A model generated the notes under the pieces. That model was given only the letters and a program-made list of their open reading frames with translations, searched no databases and was not told where the DNA came from. From contig CM054118.1 in assembly GCA_028673005.1 (NCBI GenBank), forward strand, positions 86,608,964 to 86,672,963: a DNA stretch of 64,000 nt, written 5' to 3'. This document shows positions 37,301 through 46,300 of the stretch, one piece after another (position 1 is the stretch's first letter; each line of letters starts with the position of its first letter). This DNA comes from Tanypteryx hageni. Taxonomy: Eukaryota; Arthropoda; Insecta; Odonata; Petaluridae. A program made the position numbers and the translations under genes.

Positions 37301-40300
37301 GATGGTATAAAATTCACTAAAAATAAAATTAATCATAATACATGTAATACATAATACATGCTGGAAAATTCAAAACTATTCGTTTACGCCAGGAGAATTT
37401 TACTATTGAGTCAGAGAAAAGGCCCAAAACTCGGAGACTCTGGGTCAAACCCGGAGAGGTGGCATCTCTAGTGGTTATTACTAGCGAGGCATTAAATTTG
37501 AATTTCTTTCTCCTAACAAATTTCAAAAAATGCTGTTTTTTGTAACCTTATTAAAAAATGGCAGGTTAACTGAATTACCAGATAAGTGGAAGTCGGATAA
37601 AAGGTCCTATACTGTATTTAAAGCAATGTTTAAGTTATGTTAAATTGTATAAAATATAATAAAAATTGTCTTTGGTGAGAGAGACTCAGCAAAACGTGAG
37701 AAAAACATATTCAGCAGTGAATGTATTAACCTCCAACTTGTATCATCATTTTGGCCCATGTAACTCGCATTGTCGGGACAAATATAGCCTGATTTTTTTA
37801 ATTTAAATTACATTAATTGGATGGACTTATTTCATATATAGTGGAGAGATAATATACATTGTTGAATATAAATTTTGATCATTTTGGTTATGGTAATTAA
37901 TATCCAAATTTTGTAATTTTTAAAAATTGAAATGTTATTATACTTTTCAAAGTCTGACAATTAGTAATCAAGTTTTGTAAAAAAAAACAAAGTTTTATTT
38001 AATAGTACAGTTTTATAGATATTAACTCTTTAAGAGTTATGAAAATTAAAATAAACAAATATAAAGTGAACACAGTAAATACTGCAAAGAAGTACTTTTG
38101 AAAAGATGTGAGTTACACTGACACACTTTTTGCATATGCTGCAATATGTAGAATGTTTTTTATCCTTGCTTGATGGACAAACATTGACAAAAATATGGAG
38201 AAAATGAGTAAATACGATAAATTTTCAAAATTATTCAACTAATAGATGCCTTTCAATGAATTATTAACTTACGGTGTTTTTAACCACTGGTGAATCTTAT
38301 GCCCTTATTCAAACAAATTTGTTTTAAAGAGTAAAAAATTTTTAAAACTGGAAAATGGCTATATTTTTAAGGGTGCATCATAAACATGGGAGCATCTTAT
38401 GCACCAAAACATAGGTTATGTCAGAAATGAAGAATATGGATGCACATTTCTGAACGTGATATTTATAAAAAGATTTTTGAGAAGAAATGCATTTTTGCAT
38501 AATTTATTCTTAAATAAATATAGTAATTTTTCCATAATCTCTTGGTATCAACATTTATCATTTTCACCTGTCTCATGCAAATGGCAAGGGTTTGCTGTAC
38601 TTTAGATATCTGTATGGTGAGATGCATTTTTAGGCATCCTTTACCAGCGAAGCAGAATGCCTTATGGGCATGTCTCGTCTGTTCATCCGTCATTACTTTT
38701 ATCTCCTAAGCCACTGGATGAATTTTAATTAAATGAAGTATAAGTGATCATTATTAAAATTTATCACCATTTGTGATTTTGAACTGAATCTGCCAATTAA
38801 AACTTCCATTTTACATAATTAATTTAATAAACTTATACTTGTATTTCATTAAATGGCTACCTTAAGCAACAACTAAATACCTTACTTTTCTCTCCCTAGC
38901 TCTTATATGAACTGTAAGGTATAGATTAAAAAATATATTTTGATAGAGAACAACATTTACTTCAATATAGTCTGTAAGACCACATAATTACGAGTTATAG
39001 TTTTGGAGATAAAAATTCGAGAAAAACATCGCATATTTTGTTTACATCGATTGCTGAAATGGTTCTCTCAGCAAACAAGAATTAAAAATACACATATTTC
39101 TCTTCCATGCTCTTATATGATCTGTGAGGTATAGGTTAAAAAATGTATTCAGATAGAGAACAATATTTACCACAAAAAAGTCTGCGGAGATAAAAATTCG
39201 AGAATTGCCCAACCTTTCAATGTCGTTTCATACATATTTCCCATTAAGAAAGCCTTTGAAATCTCTGTGTATTCCATTCACGGAGTAAACTTTTCCATCT
39301 TGTTATAATATGAGAAGAGTGCAATGGAAGATATAGTGTAAAGTGCATCAGCATAACATGGGGAGTGGTTATAATAGGAAAAGAGCATAACAGTGGAATC
39401 AGCCTTATGTGGTTCAGCATTACGTGGATGATCAGCATAAAGCAAGGAGTGCCAGTATCAAGTTTTTAAAGAAAGGGATACGTTTTCTTCCACTTGACAT
39501 GTTGATCACTCCTTAAATATAGCCTCGAACAGAGGGTGATGTAAATATTATTTATCTGGGTGTCGGTTAATTATTGAGATTTCTGATTCATCAGAAACAA
39601 AGCTTTATATTTCTAAAATTGGATCTGATGAATCATTGGATTACCTAGTGTTTGAACTAATAAACGCTGCTGTGATGCATCAGTTTGTGGTGACTGGAAA
39701 TGGAAAAAATGTGATAATACTGTGGTTTGGCACATATGCATATAACAAGTTTTGGAGTAAAAAGATTTGAATGTAACGCCAGCTGACATTTTTTGCCTAT
39801 TTGCTTCAGAAGAATTTACAGAAACAAGTAAGTAGAACATCAAATCCTAAATACTGAAAGAAAACATGACAATAGCTGCTTGCTAAAAATACCTAACAAG
39901 ATTAACATTTCGTCTGTTTTGTGTATACTGATGAAAGTGGTGGAATAACCTAGATTGCACAAATACAGGTTATCTAACTTCATCATTGATGCATCAATAT
40001 TTTCAAGTAGTATGCCATACAAAATATTTCTGAAGTTTGGCGGATTAATATACTTTTCAAATAATGAGTAAGCTGATAAATCTTAAAAACTGAATAAATA
40101 TGGATTTGTTGATGGCAAATTCCACTAACATGATCAGGCAGATGACAGTGCCCAATGAAGTGTCAGCAAGAGTTTAACTGACACCTCAACTGATAAACTG
40201 CTATTACCCGGGGAGACTCCGGTTTGGTGGATTCCATACCAGTCACTGACCACTATGGAATCCACCAAACAGGAGTCTCTCCGGATAACAGCAGTTTATC

Positions 40301-43300
40301 AGTTGAGGTGTCAGTTAAACACTTTTTGACACTTCATTGGGCATTGTCATCTGCCTGATCATGTTAGTGGAATTTTGTGAACCAGATTCAGCATAAAATT
40401 TATAAAGTTGGTGAATCTAAAATAGATCATTTCTGAAGGTTTATGTTATTAATGAGTAAAGAAAGTGATTGTAAAAACTGCCTCATACCAAATTAAAAAA
40501 TCTGATGCGTCCAGTGCATGAATTTCTCTATACATAGTGCTGTATATGATTGTAGTTGTACTTACAAGTTGCTCTCCATAACAGCTTTCTCAAGAGTAAC
40601 TATCAGCAATTACACACATGAATAATTTTTAACACGTTGAATTATTTTCTCAGTGAAAAATACATTCAATCACTTTTTACCTTGAAAAACAAAATCAAAT
40701 TTTTATATTTAAGATTTTAATTAGGATGTTAAGATCTGATTAGATTTTGTCTAAAAGTGGTAAACCAGAAGTGGAGGTTTACTCCCATTTTTGCCAGACA
40801 TCTCCTACAGGGCTTTGTTAATGTAAATATTTGTAACTATCAGAATTGTAGACTATAATTTTTTATAAATTTTGTTTGACACATTTTTTAATAGAATGGA
40901 TTGTATTAGAGATATAATATGTCGATTGTCCATCTGACTTTATATTCAGTACATTGATGTCACAAGCTTATAGCTTTGCTTCCACTGCTATGATAAAATA
41001 TTTGAATTGTTGACAGGGCGACAGCTGTAATTTTCATTGTGATTAAAATCATCCCCTGCTTCATATTTTGTAAACAGATTTTTTGTAAATAATGACAGTT
41101 TTTACAATGAAAAGCAATGAGTAAACAAAATTCTTTATTGTTGCTATGGATAAGAAAATATTTATGCACATCATACTACTTAGGTCATATTATTGCCCAA
41201 TATAACATTACCGTTGGCAGCACTGCACTGCATAAATATTTTCTTATCCATAGCAACAATAAAGAATTTTCTTTACTCATTGCTTTTCAATGTAAAAACT
41301 GATATAAAATATTTTAAATTGTGAAAATTATTCAAAGTGTTTAAAAATTATTCATGAGTGTAATTGCTGATAATTATTCTTAAGGAAGCTGTTGCCGAGA
41401 GCAACATATAAGTAATATTTCAATCATAGACATTACTCTATATGGAGAAAGTCATATGCTGGCCAAATCAGATTCTTTGTCAAGTAATTCAATTGTAAAA
41501 TCATACTCCAATGAGTCCAGAAACATATACACCATTGATTCCCAATATTTGCATATGCCCAGCACCCTTCCAAAAATAAATGCTACTGCAACCCATCTTA
41601 AAATAATGCTATACATATGCATGCATGTGTGTAATGATATATAAATGTAAAGCAATCAGCTGGTAATACTATGACAGCGCAAGGCTATTAAACAACAACT
41701 ATAGCCCTACTAGAGTAATTGCTTGTCAACAATGACAGGCATTAAAATTAATATAATTCCCATTCTCCCTCCATTCCACTCCTCTCTCTTCAATTATCCT
41801 CCCTATGACCCTCCCATTCTCCCTCTCTATTCCTCCCTCAATCTCTCACTCCCATTTTCCCTCTCACTATACCCCATTTTTCTCGCTCCCTCCCATTCTT
41901 CTCCTCTCTTCCTCCCATTCTCCTTTCCATTATCCCTCCCATTCTCCTCTCTAAAATGTCGCTCTCTCTCTCTCTCTCAGCCTGATACATATAAAATCTT
42001 ACACACTGACATTTTTTAAAAATCTGATGTGGCCACCACATGCCTTTCTCCATAACTGTAATATTTCTAAAAATTCCATATAGGTTAAATGATAATAAAT
42101 ATTTTAAGGAACTGCAAGAAAAATTTAAAGACTTAACAGATAACAGAAATAAACTCAAACTGTAGCCTTCTGATATTGGATATAGCCATGAAGAACCAAC
42201 AATTAAGAAAATTAGAAGGAGCATTACTAAGATGTAACTAAGAATAACACGTTTACAATAGTCGCCAGTAGGTGGTGTAATGGTGGCAGCTAAAAATTTA
42301 GTTTTAAAAATATCTCTTAAATAAGTGTTTCGAACAAACATTGTAGAAAATTAAAATTCCTATAACTTTTATTCTTATGCTTTTTTACATTTATCAAATA
42401 TAAAAAAAATCTGATGTGGCCACTACATGACTTTCTCTATACCTGTAATATTTCTAAAAATTCCAAATAGGTTAAATGATAATAAATATTTTAAGAAACT
42501 GTGAGAAAATTTTAGACTTTACAAAGAACAGAAATAAATTCAAACCATAGCCTTCTCATATTGGATATAGCCACAAAGCTCCAACAATTAAGAAAAGAAA
42601 AAGGAACGTAACTAAGCATCACTTGTTAACAATAGTCGTCGGTAGGTGGCATGGTGGTGGCAGCTAAATAATTTAGTTTTTAAGATATCTCTTAAACAAT
42701 GCATTATATGGGAAAATGTTTCCAAGGTTGTAGAAAATTAAATTTCCTACAACTTTTATTCCAATACATTTTTACATATATCAAATATTCAAGCAAATAT
42801 TTCAAAATACCGGATAAGTGACAAGAGTAAACACCCACTTCCAGTTGACCGATTTTTACCAAAAACTAATCAGTTCTTCTGACTTTTATAAAAATGTTAA
42901 ATATAAAATTTCCAATTGACGTGATTAATAGTTTTTGAGTTCGAGCACCCACAAAAATGATATCACATACATACACACACACACAGACAGACATTATAAG
43001 GAAAATTGTCAAAACATGTTCAGGGGATCTCAAAAGATGTATTTCCGTTGAAATCTCGAAATCGATTTTTTTAATGAAAATAATACTTTCCCCCTATACT
43101 ACATATGGAGAAAGTAAAAACGGATAAGTGACAAGAGTAAACACCCACTTCTGGTTGACCGATTTTTACCAAAAAATAATGTTCTTGTCCCTTTAACAAA
43201 AATGTCAACTATAAAATTTTGCATTGACCTGATTAATAGTTTTTGAGTTAGAGCACCCACAAAATCCCGGTCACAGACACACACCCACCCACAGACATCA

Positions 43301-46300
43301 TCGATAAAATAGTCAAAATGTGTTTATGGGACCTTAAAACATGTATTTCTGTTGAAATCACGAATTTGATTTTTTTCATGAAAGCAATACTTTCTCTATA
43401 CTTCATAAATGGAACAAGTAAAAACAAACAACAAATGGAAAAGAAATATCATGTGATATATTAGAAACTCTCTATTTAATGGTAGTTATACACTCAAATA
43501 AACAACGAATGGAAAATGCATGCACAAAGTAAGCATACACAACGTTCAACTATTCCCCATATAAAAGTATTGGCCTCTCAAATGCAATGATAATGTAGTT
43601 GTCATAGTAGCTAACATTTCTCATTGTTCAAAACCTGAAAAACAAACTAAGAAAACAACCACGTTCAGAAATGGGAGAATTAATCTGTTACGATAGTTCA
43701 GCCTGGCAAGTGGGTTCAATTCCTCACAGAAGACAGTAAAAAAAACCCCAGTCAGGAGAGGCTACCGGGAGGTTGAAACTTCAGCTCGTAAGGATTAATC
43801 ATATGGAAAAAATAAAAATCAAACCCATGATTTTATGATAGATAATGACATCCTTAAAAGGTGTGAGAGGTAGATACCAATATACCGTGAAAAAACTGTT
43901 AAAATCACCCTCCCTTTTCTCAAGTAGTAGTAGTAATTGATTTTTTAAGTGTCAACTGCTATGGTCATTTTGCACTGTCATCATCTGGACATACACACAG
44001 AAGGAAGGAAGGAAACCCAGTACCAGCATTAGCCTACTCTTTATGAAAAGCACCAAGGGGGCCAACTACTAAAAGTCCCTTCTGAAGGACAGAATGCTAA
44101 ATTTGCGCGGACTCCTCAAACCACACAAACAGGGGGCCAGGCAACCTCAGAAAAAATCCTAATTGTGCAGGATTCGTGCCTGCTACCTTGTTGAGCAGTA
44201 GGCGAGTAGCACCCCCCCTATTCTCAAGTTATAAGCATTTTTCTTCTTTTCCCATTTAACTCCATAGTGCTACACCATGACCAAAATCTATTATATTAAT
44301 AGTGTAATAAAATGAGGTATTTAAAGCGAAGGTAACAGCCACCTTAACGTGTGATGCATTACATTAAATGTCTCAATCTGCAGGTTTGCAGAAAAATGAT
44401 AAAATTGAAATCAGTCATACCGGTGGCAAGATATTGAGGTTTTTCTTGACTGGCTAAGCTCTGCTCGATGTAGTTGTAATGGTTGATGTTAAGATGGCAC
44501 TGTAAGAAATAACGTGGCCTCTAGCGGACAATAATAGAAGTCACTGAGTTTCTTGGTAATATGTTTATTTCAAGTTTAAACAAGAAGGCTTACTACCAAG
44601 ATTTGTGTCAAAATAAAACTGACATTAATTTGTTATAAGCGTTTTCAAATTGAAATATTCAGGAAATAGTAAGCATGATAATGAATTATAACGGTTTTTA
44701 ATGCACAGGTCACATTAATATTTCCTTTTTATTTTGTTCCAAGTGTAAACAATATATTTCCTTTTTATAATGTTTCCAAACTGGCATTTTTGGTTACAAA
44801 CATTTTCAAAATGAAATTATCGGGACATAGTAAGTTTGATAATGAATTATAACTGTTTTTAATGCACATGTCACATTAATATTTCCTTTTTATTTTGTTC
44901 CAAGTGTAAACAATACAGGTATACCTCGCAATATGCTTTCTTTGGTTTTACACCAATTACACTTTCTGACTCTACCTCTCGATACACTCGCTTGATTCAG
45001 ACATACGCTCTTACAAAACCCGGAGAACGAAGAGACTTTCTCTGCCCATTAAAAAGGTCTCAACGCGAGCAATGAAAAACAACTTTGTTTCATTATATAC
45101 ATTTATAAATTGTTTTCATATTCATTTCATGTGTACACAATATTACACTGGAGAAATAATGTAATTGACAAGTTTCTTTTTATGTCCAAGGTAGTGTTTC
45201 GGCGGACTACAGTCAGTTTTCAGTCCGAGATCGTGATGGTGACACATTGAATTTGTGTTCGAGTTTTTACCCTTATAAGTTTGAAATGTCGCAAGCAAAA
45301 AAATTAAAGCGATCCTATCTTTGACACGGTTTTCAATGGGATTTTTGCATTTGTTTATCATGATTTTGCACAACAAGACCCATTTTTAGGAACATATCTG
45401 TCATGCTTACCCGTGATTTTAATCCATTTAGGAACGTTTCTCTTTTTTATAGCATTGCTCTTATGTAAAAATGTTTCGCAATATGCTGATTTGCGATACG
45501 CTCTGGTGTTTTGGAACACAACCCAAGCATATTGCGAGATATAACTGTATATTTCCTTTTCATTCTGTTTCCATACTGACACTTTTTGTTATAAACATTT
45601 TAAAATTGAAATGATCAGGAAATAGTAAGTATGATAATGAATTATATCTATATATTAATAGCGTAAAAAATGAAGTTTTTAAAGAGAAACTAACAGCTAC
45701 CTTAACGTGTGATGCATCAAATTAAACGTCTTGACCTGCAGAGTTGCAGGAAAATTATAAAATTGAAATCACTCAAACTGCTGGCGAGATGTTGAGGTTT
45801 TTTTGACCGGCAAAGCTCTGCTCAATGTAATTGTAGTGGTTGATGTTAAGGTGGCACTGCTAGCGGACATTAGACGCTGTAGGAAATAATGTGGCTCTCC
45901 AAGCATACATTAGTAAAAGGAAATAAACCTCGCAGTCGCTGACCTTCATGGTAATGTGACAGACGGTGAACTACCAAGACAACATTTAATCTAACCAAAT
46001 CAGTCGATTTATCGACGGGCAACTGCCAGTTGCTTATTATTATACTTAGATAAACATACCAACATTTCACAATTTGACATTTTTGTGGCAACCATAGGAA
46101 TCACCTAGGACCACTATTCAGTGCCAGTGCATACACACTAGTATGGATAATGTCACAAATATGAGGAGTAATAATTATAAAATAAATTGCTCATCGAAAG
46201 AAAATAAACTATATCAATGTGTTCTAAGATACTAAACACATAATACCTGGATTACCATCTTGGCCAACTGCTGACACAGCTGCCTCAGCAGCTTGTCGCT

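Larger units (their letters stand above)
34869..37614 (-). mobile_element. Tigger (pogo-superfamily) transposon, 2.75 kb
   Basis: The left end GAGTATAGAACCTTTTATCC matches the reverse complement of the right end CAGTATAGGACCTTTTATCC, and both ends are flanked by TA. A jerky/Tigger-type transposase pseudogene is encoded on the minus strand. A 340-bp hAT MITE has inserted into it at 37131-37470. The size fits a full-length Tigger. Confidence 0.85.
34152..46246 (-). other. ZDHHC14 intron 2 (12.1 kb)
   Basis: The intron holds a Tigger element with a nested hAT MITE, two foldback elements, a pyrimidine tract and three groups of tandem repeats. 34152-34860, 37620-38340 and 39210-40110 show nothing recognisable other than AT-rich DNA. 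Confidence 0.7.

Noticed and set aside
41723..42341. Plus-strand Ser/Pro/Leu frame of 98 codons and minus-strand frame of 167 codons
   Set aside because: Both run through a CT-rich simple repeat and a tandem repeat unit; no conserved domain is visible.
42020..43424. CRISPR-like array
   Set aside because: Units are long, adjacent and without spacers, in eukaryotic DNA; ordinary tandem repeats.
44160..44212. Reversed tRNA-like B box (AGGATTCGTGCCTGC)
   Set aside because: No A box at the right distance and poor match to the B-box consensus.
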